NCBI GenBank assembly: GCA_023634235.1
Contig: JAMKCF010000002.1
Span: 11,607,091-11,671,090, forward strand
Length of the DNA stretch: 64,000 nt
DNA from: Pisaster brevispinus
Lineage: Eukaryota > Echinodermata > Asteroidea > Forcipulatida > Asteriidae
Direction: 5' to 3'
The notes under the pieces were generated by a model. The model saw only the letters and a program-made list of their open reading frames with translations, searched no databases and was not told the origin of the DNA. Each line of letters starts with the position of its first letter. Position 1 is the first letter of the stretch. Shown here one piece after another: positions 1 through 14,500 of this stretch. A program made the translations under genes and the position numbers.

Positions 1-491
1 GGCAGCCAATGAAGTCATTCATGTCTTACTACCGACTGTTTAAGAAAATGTCTGGCGGGGAGGGGGATGCAAGCCTTCGGGGATGGTTGCCGCAGAAAGG
101 GTTCGGCTACGGTGAGCTGGCAGAAATGGCAGACTACGTAGAGAAAGACCTGGGCCAGCAGCTTGTGATCGTAGACGCAGACGACATCTTAGACCACCCA
201 GGTGTTATGCTACAGAAGTACTGCTCCGCACTCGGGCTGCCTTTCTCCGAATCCATCTTAACTTGGGAGCCAGGAATGTCGAGCAACTGGATTGTGCCGA
301 AGTCAGTTAGAGAGACCGAGGAGGAATTTCACTGGATGACCACCGTACTCGAAAGTCGGTGCTTCAACAAGAGTCATCAAAAACCCAGCAACGAGGCGAC
401 AGATGGGATACCCCCAATCGTGAAGGAAATGGTTGCCGTGGCTCAGCCTTTTTACGACAAACTGTACGCAAGACGTATTCTTCCGTCTTAA
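1..491 (+). CDS. Sulfotransferase-like P-loop protein, last coding exon (5'-partial)
   Basis: The frame is open from the left edge of the window and stops with TAA at 489-491, giving about 162 residues with the edge codons. The ATG at position 9 is probably internal, because the two codons before it (Gln-Pro) are also open. The text around residues 50-90 (VDADDILDHPG, then QKYCSALGLPFSES and LTWEPG) resembles the C-terminal half of sulfotransferase-like P-loop NTPases, where an Asp-Leu-Pro segment, a conserved 'YC..LGLPF' helix and 'W.PG' come before the C-terminal helix. That family transfers sulfate from PAPS, but the PAPS-binding loop would lie upstream of the window, so activity cannot be judged. 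A short 3'UTR follows, and tandem repeats begin only 44 bp after the stop. The family assignment is from recall. Confidence 0.6.
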   Translation, partial: QPMKSFMSYYRLFKKMSGGEGDASLRGWLPQKGFGYGELAEMADYVEKDLGQQLVIVDADDILDHPGVMLQKYCSALGLPFSESILTWEPGMSSNWIVPKSVRETEEEFHWMTTVLESRCFNKSHQKPSNEATDGIPPIVKEMVAVAQPFYDKLYARRILPS

Positions 492-534
492 AGTTTCTGC
501 TCTGTTCATTTTTGCTCTTTGCTTCATGAACTAC

Positions 535-1666
535 CGATACGTAAAGGGAAATTACATCATTGGTAATTTTAATAATGTTTTTCGAAGAAATGTGGATTTG
601 TGTGGTAGGATTTAATATCAAATAGTAATTCCACCGGCCTCTTTACATTTTGTAGGTCCGTGTTGACGGCCGAGAAAAAGCTGGAGCATGGTGACGGTTT
701 TCAGCTGTCAGTAGACAAACCTTGTTGTATAAAAACGCACACGTTCAAACGATGGTCGGTCGACCATTGCTTCAAAATGGTATAAAATTGCATTTGTCTT
801 TTTAAAATGAGACACCGTGACGAAACGATTTCACTGAATACTTGGGAGTAAGTAGAACTTTTAGTCAAGTGAACTTTGTAGTAATTTGGAGGTATTTAGT
901 TCACGTCTGCAAATGATGTGACGTCATCCACCTTTAAAGAAACATAGCATTTTGACCACACCACCATGAAAATTTAAGCATCAATAACAAATCATGTCTT
1001 CCGAAGTTGCCATAAATTTTCAGGAATCCTTTAAAACTATATAACAGCAAGGAGACACGGACTGGTTGTTGAATTATTTTTTTACATTTTATTTCAAGTC
1101 GGGATTATATTTAGTGTTAAATTGTACGATTGAAGCAATATGACCTTTTAAGTGAAATGGGATGGTGGTGCGTTTATTTAATTCACATTACTTTTACAGA
1201 ACTTTTTCGTCCCACCTCATCCGTCTTCATGTTTGGGCCTGTTTACATTGAGCTTTGGTTCGATCGAACAAGTGACAGTGATGGTTGTGTTGAAAGTCGA
1301 TTTGTAATGGTCCGAACATGCATGTTATGGATACAATCTTTCTCGGTCAATTTTCAGTCACAAGCTTTGCATGTTTGTGCACATGTACGAGTTTGTTTTC
1401 TTTGCACATTCAAGCAATGCTCGTAATAGCCAGGACCGGCCTTTAGAACTTCCTGGTTGCCTATATAGGATGTACCTTTGACCTTTGACCCTGCATGCCA
1501 TAATACTACTATTATTTTATTGTAGTGTCACTGTCAGTCTGAGTGGTGTGTTTTGGCGGTCGTTACTAATCACTGTTGCAGTCAATGGCTAGTGATTAAG
1601 CAATGGCCAATTCAACAGACACAGTTATTGGTTACAACCGCTAAAACTCACACCAATATAGTTATG
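535..1666 (+). repeat. 1,132-bp tandem unit, copy 1 of 3
   Basis: The unit begins at CGATACGTAAAGGG and the same words recur exactly 1,132 bp later. It differs from copies 2 and 3 by only a few substitutions (for example AATAGTAATT against AATAGTTATT, and ATAATGTTT against ATAATATTT), so the array is recent or homogenised. A 98-codon frame recurs in each unit but has no recognisable protein features and starts at TTG. I do not regard it as coding. Confidence 0.95.
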
Positions 1667-2798
1667 CGATACGTAAAGGGAAATTACATCATTGGTAATT
1701 TTAATAATATTTTTCGAAGAAATGTGGATTTGTGTGGTAGGATTTAATATCAAATAGTTATTCCACCGGCCTCTTTACATTTTGTAGGTCCGTGTTGACG
1801 GCCGAGAAAAAGCTGGAGCATGGTGACGGTTTTCAGCTGTCAGTAGACAAACCTTGTTGTATAAAAACGCACACGTTCAAACGATGGTCGGTCGACCATT
1901 GCTTCAAAATGGTATAAAATTGCATTTGTCTTTTTAAAATGAGACACCGTGACGAAACGATTTCACTGAATACTTGGGAGTAAGTAGAACTTTTAGTCAA
2001 GTGAACTTTGTAGTAATTTGGAGGTATTTAGTTCACGTCTGCAAATGATGTGACGTCATCCACCTTTAAAGAAACATAGCATTTTGACCACACCACCATG
2101 AAAATTTAAGCATCAATAACAAATCATGTCTTCCGAAGTTGCCATAAATTTTCAGGAATCCTTTAAAACTATATAACAGCAAGGAGACACGGACTGGTTG
2201 TTGAATTATTTTTTTACATTTTATTTCAAGTCGGGATTATATTTAGTGTTAAATTGTACGATTGAAGCAATATGACCTTTCAAGTGAAATGGGATGGTGG
2301 TGCGTTTATTTAATTCACATTACTTTTACAGAACTTTTTCGTCCCACCTCATCCGTCTTCATGTTTGGGCCTGTTTACATTGAGCTTTGGTTCGATCGAA
2401 CAAGTGACAGTGATGGTTGTGTTGAAAGTCGATTTGTAATGGTCCGAACATGCATGTTATGGATACAATCTTTCTCGGTCAATTTTCAGTCACAAGCTTT
2501 GCATGTTTGTGCACATGTACGAGTTTGTTTTCTTTGCACATTCAAGCAATGCTCGTAATAGCCAGGACCGGCCTTTAGAACTTCCTGGTTGCCTATATAG
2601 GATGTACCTTTGACCTTTGACCCTGCATGCCATAATACTACTATTATTTTATTGTAGTGTCACTGTCAGTCTGAGTGGTGTGTTTTGGCGGTCGTTACTA
2701 ATCACTGTTGCAGTCAATGGCTAGTGATTAAGCAATGGCCAATTCAACAGACACAGTTATTGGTTACAACCGCTAAAACTCACACCAATATAGTTATG
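1667..2798 (+). repeat. 1,132-bp tandem unit, copy 2 of 3
   Basis: Head-to-tail with copy 1 and more than 99% identical by eye. A distinguishing base is GACCTTTC where copies 1 and 3 have GACCTTTT. The repeat contains AT-rich stretches, a CRE-like TGACGTCA and a TTTGACCTTTGACC direct repeat near its right end. No terminal inverted repeats are visible at the unit boundary. Confidence 0.95.
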
Positions 2799-4825
2799 CG
2801 ATACGTAAAGGGAAATTACATCATTGGTAATTTTAATAATATTTTTCGAAGAAATGTGGATTTGTGTGGTAGGATTTAATATCAAATAGTTATTCCACCG
2901 GCCTCTTTACATTTTGTAGGTCCGTGTTGACGGCCGAGAAAAAGCTGGAGCATGGTGACGGTTTTCAGCTGTCAGTAGACAAACCTTGTTGTATAAAAAC
3001 GCACACGTTCAAACGATGGTCGGTCGACCATTGCTTCAAAATGGTATAAAATTGCATTTGTCTTTTTAAAATGAGACACCGTGACGAAACGATTTCACTG
3101 AATACTTGGGAGTAAGTAGAACTTTTAGTCAAGTGAACTTTGTAGTAATTTGGAGGTATTTAGTTCACGTCTGCAAATGATGTGACGTCATCCACCTTTA
3201 AAGAAACATAGCATTTTGACCACACCACCATGAAAATTTAAGCATCAATAACAAATCATGTCTTCCGAAGTTGCCATAAATTTTCAGGAATCCTTTAAAA
3301 CTATATAACAGCAAGGAGACACGGACTGGTTGTTGAATTATTTTTTTACATTTTATTTCAAGTCAGGATTATATTTAGTGTTAAATTGTACGATTGAAGC
3401 AATATGACCTTTTAAGTGAAATGGGATGGTGGTGCGTTTATTTAATTCACATTACTTTTACAGAACTTTTTCGTCCCACCTCATCCGTCTTCATGTTTGG
3501 GCCTGTTTACATTGAGCTTTGGTTCGATCGAACAAGTGACAGTGATGGTTGTGTTGAAAGTCGATTTGTAATGGTCCGAACATGCATGTTATGGATACAA
3601 TCTTTCTCGGTCAATTTTCAGTCACAAGCTTTGCATGTTTGTGCACATGTACGAGTTTGTTTTCTTTGCACATTCAAGCAATGCTCGTAATAGCCAGGAC
3701 CGGCCTTTAGAACTTCCTGGTTGCCTATATAGGATGTACCTTTGACCTTTGACCTTGCATGCCATAATACTACTATTATTTTATTGTAGTGTCACTGTCA
3801 GTCTGAGTGGTGTGTTTTGGCGGTCGTTACTAATCACTGTTGCAGTCAATGGCTAGTGATTAAAACCCTGCGCTGCAGTATGATACAGTTTCAGACTACG
3901 CAACATGGTCGTACATTCGTCGACTGTACCGTTTACAAATTACGTGCAAAACTGATTTTGGCTGCTCACAAGCTCTTCCAATTCTTCTAACATGGTATCA
4001 ATAGACTTACACAGGTTCACTAAATCGAAAGAACCCACAAAAGGCAAAAAAAAAAAATTCAATGTGTGCATCATGCCAATATACACAGGCGGTCACTTGA
4101 TTGCGCTGTTTCTTACTGTGCATGTGAATAGCGTGTTATATAACTTTGTTTAGGCGACCATGGAGTCTTTTTTCTTCCTCCAAAACTCCTTCCAAAACAT
4201 CAGCAGCTGACATCCTGCTCGATAAAGCCATCGTGATAGAGTGAACTCAAATAAAATATTGCTGTGTGTTCATATGGGTGAGCACACACAGTCGCTTCAA
4301 AAAGAAAAAAAAGTTACTCAAATCCAACTTTTTTTTACATTTGACTGCACTGCTTACCAGTCTTTTGAGAAACAAGCTATATTATTTACTTGGCCTACCC
4401 TGAAACCACAGCTTGGTCGCCTTACAGTAAACAGCTGGGGTCTGCATGATGTCTGCAATAGCAAAGCCAGTGACAGAATGATTGGTTGTTTAGTGGTACT
4501 GCGGTAACAGAGGCTAAGATCTTTGACCTTAGAGTGTATCAATAGTCAATGTATTCTCTAAGGGGCTTCGAAGTTAAAGGTGACTGTAGGTCGAAGACTC
4601 ACCCCAAGCTAATTCCACTGGTATTAGTGTTATCCGGCTATGTTCCATTAGGGATCTTGCGAAATTTCGCGATTTTTGAGTGTACCGTTAATGACTAAAC
4701 ACAATTTGTTTACAACGGTACAGTCACGGAGTGTACGACGCCACAATGCAGGGTTTAAGCAATGGCCAATTCAACAGACACAGTTATTGGTTACAACCGC
4801 TAAAACTCACACCAATATAGTTATG
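2799..4825 (+). repeat. 1,132-bp tandem unit, copy 3, split by a TTAA-flanked insertion
   Basis: The left part runs to TAGTGATTAA at 3863. The sequence then leaves the repeat and resumes at 4755 with TTAAGCAATGGCC, finishing at TTATG just before CG at 4826. The span is 2,027 bp, which is 1,132 plus an 891-bp insert plus a duplicated TTAA. Private bases such as AGTCAGG and GACCTTGCATG separate this copy from the other two. Confidence 0.93.
3864..4754. mobile_element. piggyBac-type non-autonomous element (TTAA target duplication)
   Basis: This 891-bp insertion sits in tandem copy 3 and is bounded by TTAA at 3860-3863 and 4755-4758. The ends are inverted: AACCCTGCG on the left and GCAGGGT on the right. 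A longer imperfect subterminal inverted repeat follows, with a shared GACTGTACCGTT block near 3918-3930 and, inverted, near 4715-4730. The TTAA duplication and CCCT-like tips are hallmarks of the piggyBac superfamily. No transposase frame is present, so it would need an enzyme supplied in trans. The empty site is intact in copies 1 and 2, so the borders are exact. Confidence 0.88.
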
Positions 4826-5095
4826 CGTCACGTCATGTAGATGTCTATCCTATAAAGATTTGTAAGACAGTGTATGTCTTTAAGGGACCAGTCTATGTTC
4901 GTTCGAATACGCACGAGGCTTTGACCTTTTTTGAAATAACGGCTTAAACCTTTTTTTTTTATGACTCCGGTCTAGGTTCCGTCTCCCTGTGTTCGAAGCT
5001 CCGTACTAAAAGCACACGTTTTCAAAATGAGCACTAGGCCCAAACCTAAGCCAGATTAGTCTTCAAAAATGGCCTCGCACGGCCTATTGAAAAAA
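4826..5095. other. Short spacer downstream of protease gene 1
   Basis: About 270 bp between the tandem array and the stop codon of protease 1, which reads leftwards. It should contain that gene's 3'UTR. GTTCGAATACGCACGAGGC near 4900 resembles the arms of the fold-back element at 21134-21280, so a degraded repeat may be present. I see no coding signal. Confidence 0.4.
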
Positions 5096-8753
<3,658 letters not shown>

Positions 8754-9744
8754 GGTGCTAGTTTGATGCGAGGAGACTCACCGGCTGCCCCGTGTAGATT
8801 TTTCAATGACTAAACAGAAAACAACACAAAATATCTGCTTTTAATGCCCCCGTATTCTTATCACACGGAGGTAAATATTCAGATATCTTAAGTGATGTGG
8901 ACAGCTGGCATTAATACTATTGGTGAGAAACTTAGATAGGCCTGATTACGAAACTAATATAAAACGTTATACCGCGTATCATTGAGACAACACATGTCAA
9001 TACGGCTATTCTTATTCAATCCGTATCAGTTATCAATTATTTGTTCCTCTTAAAAGCTAAAAAAAACAACAAAAAAAACCAAAAATATGATTTTCGTATA
9101 GAATTATTAAAGTGCGGTCTTCGAACTTTATCACAAACTTGACTTACTTGACTTAAAGGTAAAGTCATATTATTGGTTATGTATTCCAAAAATTAATGAC
9201 CATGACATTTTGGTGAGAAGCACTGCAGGTGTTGATATTATCAACTATTTTGAGAAAGAATTCCCTTCGAAGTAATATCGTTTGGATATTTTTTCTTCCG
9301 AAAACAATTGAACCTGCTGAGAAACGAATAGTTTCTCAGATTTCTGAGGGTTGGTGTCCGGCCGTGAATGCTGCAGCCTGAGATGCGGTTGATACACGCT
9401 GTCACCTCGCTAAACTTGGATGGATGTGACGTTCTTGTAAAAATACCTTGACTTGTTTTTGCTGTTTTCTCAGCGAGCAGGCCTACACACTGTGTTTAGT
9501 TTAAACTTTCACATGTGACTTTCATTGCATCTTTCCTTATAAATTTGCCTATAAATCAGCATTACGTTGACGAAAACCAATCCACGGCCCTCTATGAAAT
9601 TGGACACAGATTGCTAAATAGCTAAAGTTGCGTTCGAACCAATCATGAGTGAATTTGGGTATGGCAATGGCCGTTAGCTGCAAAAACAATGTTAAGGACT
9701 TTCGACGTTCGAAAGTCGCGAAGCCAACCACTCGGACATAATTA
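8754..9744. other. Upstream region of protease 1
   Basis: This should contain the 5'UTR and promoter of protease 1, which is transcribed leftwards from about 8.8 kb. The sequence is AT-rich with short A runs around 9060-9080. I see no convincing TATA box, no open frame with splice sites and no repeat I can define. Confidence 0.35.
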
Positions 9745-9913
9745 TCCTTACACCCACAAAAAATTCCGGACCAGAACTGGCCCGGATTCCGGAACTCGGG
9801 GGGTCTCTGACTCTGATTCTGCGTCAGTTTGGCGCAGTTTCGGATCAATTTGAACCAGAGAAATTGGCCAGGAATCGACCCGGAATCCGGACCCGGGAGT
9901 TCTTAGAGTGTAA
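9745..9913. mobile_element. GACCC-rich inverted-repeat MITE
   Basis: Inverted-repeat sequence rich in CCGG and CCCGG words, ending GGGAGTTCTTAGAGTGTAAC, with a loosely matching inverted left end starting TTACACCCACA. Related copies are at 51285, 55945 and 56930. It has no coding capacity. Confidence 0.5.
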
Positions 9914-10095
9914 CTATAAAGAAAAGACAATTCAAATAAAATTTCCTTGACACAATGGGATTATTATGTGGAGTGAAATGAGACCATTTATTTGCATTCT
10001 TTAAAATCAATTAGTATTTACCATGTACTGAGTGCCGTCTAGAGAAAATCGCATAACATGTCCCCTGGGTGCAATTACCTTTAATTTTAATGGGA

Positions 10096-10227
10096 GATTT
10101 TGGAACGCTAGGTGGCAGCAGACTTACCAGGTAAATTTCCATTGTTTGCGTAGTTCTGAGCATGCGCACATTACCGAGAACAATGGATTTACCAGGTCTG
10201 CTGCCAGCTAGTGTCCCCAAAATTTTC
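10096..10227. mobile_element. Fold-back MITE with GGCAGCAGAC arms
   Basis: The left arm (GATTTTGG..GCTAGGTGGCAGCAGAC..ACCAGGTAAAT..CCATTGTT) reappears inverted on the right, ending CCCCAAAATTTTCC. The arms are about 45-50 bp with scattered mismatches and a short centre. This is the form of a non-autonomous inverted-repeat transposon. Confidence 0.72.
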
Positions 10228-10520
10228 CGATGGTGGTGTGGGTCGGAAGTGCTAAAGGTTTGAAGTTAAATAATTTGAGTGTCCGTAAAGCATTTCGTCA
10301 AAATACATGTACGTTGCTAATGCGTTCTGTTGAGGGATACTTTCTGCACTATATAGACCAATCCATTTTAGAAAAATTGTATATGTCCATGTGGGCTCGA
10401 TTCCAGAAACTGATGAGTCATCTTAACATAAATTATCAGTATTACTATAATTGTATTGATTTGTATTGTGCTTGTGACATCACACTTTGCTTAGCAATTA
10501 AGTTTGGTACCGGTACACGT

Positions 10521-10950
10521 CTTAAAGGTATTATACAGAATTGGTAGTCGCAGACAGTGTTCATGTTTGTGTGATCATCCAGATACATGAATTAACAAAC
10601 TTGTGAACATTTTGGCTGAATCGGTCGTGTGAGTCGGAAGAAAATAGTGAAAAACCATGCACAATTTCAAGCATGTAAACACATTGTCCTGAATTTGGGC
10701 TGTAACAACCGCGATCAGCTGTTGCGTTTATTTTTTTAGGTTTTCAGATACAGTTTTCTGAACATGACTTCGTTTCAGAGGGAGGTATTTAAAAAAAGAA
10801 GAAGAAGAAGACAAAAAAAAAAAAAAAAAAAAAAAAAAACCCACCCCCAGAACGGTTCTTGTATAAACTTCATAATCTGTAAACTTTCAGAGTAATATTA
10901 AACAAAGATGTTTTTGTATTCTTATACCAATCCTGCTCAATACATTTAAG
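10521..10950. mobile_element. TIR element, long copy
   Basis: Terminal inverted repeats of about 26 bp: CTTAAAGGTATTATACAGAA on the left and the inverse of CAATCCTGCTCAATACATTT on the right. Internal words (CAGCTGTTGCGTT, GATACAGTTTTCT, TATAAACTTCATAATC) are shared with the shorter copy at 18227-18503. An internal GAA repeat and a run of A occupy about 10797-10839. Confidence 0.7.
10797..10839. repeat. GAA microsatellite plus poly-A tract
   Basis: Short GAAGAAGAAGAAG stretch followed by CAA and a run of about 27 A, inside the TIR element at 10521-10950. Confidence 0.85.
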
Positions 10951-11194
10951 AGCACCTCAGTTCTCTGGGATGAGCCCTGGTTTAATCTCCATATTTGTTT
11001 TTACTGTAGAGGACCCAGGAAGACAACGAAAGAGTTTGTGGAGACTACTAATGTACAATTTTTACCAAGATTTCATGTGAACAAAAGGATAACTGATCTC
11101 AATTCTTGATTATCATGTGTCAATAACGATAACAAGCGTAACACTTTGTCATATGATCGGTGAATGGAGTACAGTGTATTTCATTTTCATTTCA

Positions 11195-11460
11195 TTTATT
11201 AATTCTGGTTGTGAAGCCAAGGACTCTCAGAAAAGCGAACTTAATCCCTTTACTAGCCAAGTCCCCCAATGGAGAGAAGACAATGAAGGACATTTCAGTT
11301 TGAGGTGTGGGAGGAAAACTTTTAATATTCCAGGGAAAACCCAAGCAATCAGGTAGGGACTGAAAACCCAACCCACGTAGTGCTCCCGATAGGAGTTTGA
11401 ACCGGGGTCCCCAGAGGTGGAAGGCAAGGCAATAAACCACCTGACTGCCCCGAATAGTTG
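11195..11460 (-). mobile_element. SINE-like dispersed repeat, family 2
   Basis: Read on the minus strand it contains a box B-like CGGTTCAAACTCC near its 5' end, then TTTTCAGTCCCTACCTGAT, TTTCCCTGGAATATT and TGTCTTCTCTCCATTGGG. The same order of words occurs on the plus strand at 40738-40985. This suggests a tRNA-promoter-derived SINE, although no complete tRNA fold is visible. Confidence 0.6.
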
Positions 11461-11583
11461 GATTGTCTGCTAGGAAATGACCGTTCAGTAGTAATTTAAA
11501 AACAAATGTTACATGGTCTGTAGGTTAATGTCAAGATTGGAGATGAAGTTCCGAGGTGAATTGAAGCAAACGACGCGAGAATT

Positions 11584-14500
11584 CTAAGAGCAGGTGACGT
11601 CACCTGCTGTCTTTGTATCGATCCAATTACAGAAGACAGACACACGCGTATAGACGCCTGGATATTTCGGATCTGCACAGCCGAATCCCCAGCTCACGAC
11701 GCCTTGAAGTGTCACTCCATCCACGTGTGCATTTTCGTCAAAAGCGCTCACAATTGGGCCGCCGCTATCATACTAGGAAAAAACAAAACAAAAATGGCGA
11801 TTATGAATAAGATACGAGATATTTTAGGTTCACTTGTCTGATACCTCGCCACCATAAAACTATCTGACGTCATTTTTGCACGATAAATCGTGGTTGCACT
11901 TGGGGAGTCAAATTCCCCGTGTGTATGAGCAGTGCCCATTTTAGGCGACAGTTAACCGTGCACGCAGCGTTAATCCTTCATGATTGCAAACGACCTCATA
12001 CAAATCCATTCCGCTATCTCAGAGGTAAATCGATGATGAAATAATGGAACGCTCAGACTTGCACGCACGGCGCACCTGAATTAGCCAATGAACAACCTCT
12101 TGGCGAGGGCGCCCTACTCAAATGACGTCATATGCAAAGGTCTATTTGACTCCCGAAATGGCAGAACATGGGCAAATAGTAGCCACTCCCGCGTGACGTC
12201 AGTGCAAGGGATCATTATTATGCCCCTAGCCATTGCCCTGGTGCCCTTGATTGTTACCGTAGATTTCACTTTGATTAAATGCCCAGTTAGAGATGGAAAA
12301 ATGCCTTGCCCGAATCATGGAGAGAGATACTGGCTGGACTGTTTTTTTGTTGACAGCTTGTTTTTATAGATCGTGACCTTCTGATCCACATGCAGTGGAA
12401 AGCACACGTCTGACCCAACTTTTGGACCAATAATTAAAATGACCTTCTACTAAAATTTGCTAAGGAGTAAAAGTTTATCAGCCAAAATGTTACGCATGTC
12501 CACTGCTTGTGACTGGTTCTTTGCTAACTGTACCTTTGAGGGGAAATTCGTTTTAGAACTTTGGCTCAGCAGATCACGCTGACCTCAGGGCTATTTTTTA
12601 AGTGCTGGTAAGCAGAGAAGAGTGCTGAACAAATTTCAGGCATAAATGGGTACATGTGACACGTTGTTTTGGCTGGTAACCTTATTCTGGTAAGCATAAT
12701 TTGTTGTGCTTAGTTACTTTTTGTGCTTCAGCAGCTCTATAAAATTGGGCCATAGATTCAATGGGGCAGTACAATACCAACACCTGTCATGGCAAATCTC
12801 GCGAATTTCAGCATTTTCTTAACCTTGGGTTTCTAAGTACATTGCCTTATTGTGTCAAGGAAACAAAATTGCGCACTTTAACGTTCGAGTACGCCTGAAA
12901 CTTGTATACATAGTCTAGTTATTTTTTGATTATACAGTCTACTTTTTTGTTACATATTACCTGGCTGGCGCCTGAGACCTTTATACACAGTCTGGTTAGG
13001 TTTCGGTTACAGTTTAGTTACTTTTTAGTTACAAATTACCTGGCAGGCATCTTTGCCAGTATCTGAAGCACAGAACATGTTGTCTGTGATCCCATTCAGA
13101 TTCAAGTAGTCATTTTTGCACGTGTTTCTGCTAACACCTTTCACGACGACCTGTCGAAGTTCCTTAGTTCTATTTCCACCATCTGCGATTAGAATAATAT
13201 GATTAATTCATTGCCCATCTCATGAAATTACACTCAGAACACAGCACAGGTCAGTGGCGTAACCCGAGAGGGACATGGGCAGGGGAGGGATCACCCCCCC
13301 CCCGCTCAGTAACCCTTGGTCCTTCACCCCTCTCGTCCCCCCACAAATAATTGAGAACCCCCCCCCCCCATGATACATCAAACCCCTTTCCATTTCCTCC
13401 CGTCTAAATACGTCGCTGGCATACCGCTGGTGAAGCTCACCGCCGTCATAGGCCAAGCCTTTCGTCAAGGTCTTCGTGGCTTAGACAACTGTGTAGCCAC
13501 GGAGCGACTGGAACGGAGATCCACACGCAGGACTTGAGCGCATGAGAAACCACTGGGGCCCTTTCCAATGTGTCACGAACTTCATGTTTTTCTTTAATTC
13601 TTCAATTTTTACTACCCTCTCGTGTTAGCAAACCTTCTTTCGCTACTCTCCCGGGGTAAGCAAAATTCCAAACCAATCATAAGCGATGGAGGACAGCGTA
13701 CGTTTACCTATTATGCATTGGACTGGTTAACCTTTCAGCATTCTACCTATCTGTACAACAATTCTGAATAGTTTGTTGTTGTTGAATAATTCAATAAAAC
13801 AAAAACCGCAAAGTCAATTTTTGTGGCTTCGGCATCCACTTGCGTGGACGCATGTGGTCTCCTTTCCCAACACTTGGCGGCTACTCAGCTTTGTCTAAGT
13901 CTCGAAGGCCTTGCCTATAGGACTGGCAAACAAGCAGTTGAAGCGCCACCACCGTCATAGAAAAAAAGCCCCATGATGTTTAAACGGGTTACTACAAAGG
14001 CAGCCACCAGTGCAATGCCTCTTTCTGCATTTATATCTTATTTTAGACCAGTCAAGATTTATTGACAAACTTATTTAAGACCCTATCACATTTACTGGAC
14101 CTAAGCATCTTTAAACCTACCTTTCAGATTACCCCATCCACTGACCAACAAACTGGTTCCCACCGCAACATCACTGTTAGCAGTTGTGATTGGAATAGTC
14201 TGGATTCTGTTTGAAAGTACCGCAGCTGTATCCAGGTGGACCAGAGCGATATCAAAGTCGTAAGTCTTGGGATCAAACAAGGCGTGTTTTACCCATGTGC
14301 CTTTAATAATACTAGCACCATCTAACGTCGTGTCTCTCAAATCTTGGAACCCAACACCAACCCAGACGGCGTCTTTACTGCCAACAGCCAGAAGTTTGAA
14401 ATAAAATACAACAAGGTTAACAGATAGGCTACTTATAGACACCTTGCATTGGCCGCCATCGTTGAGGTCAACGACAAAGACAAGTCTACTGTCTTTATCA

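Noticed and set aside
1130..3690. A 98-codon open frame repeated in each 1,132-bp unit
   Set aside because: It begins at TTG, has no domain, no codon-like bias and no splice context. It recurs only because the whole unit is repeated.
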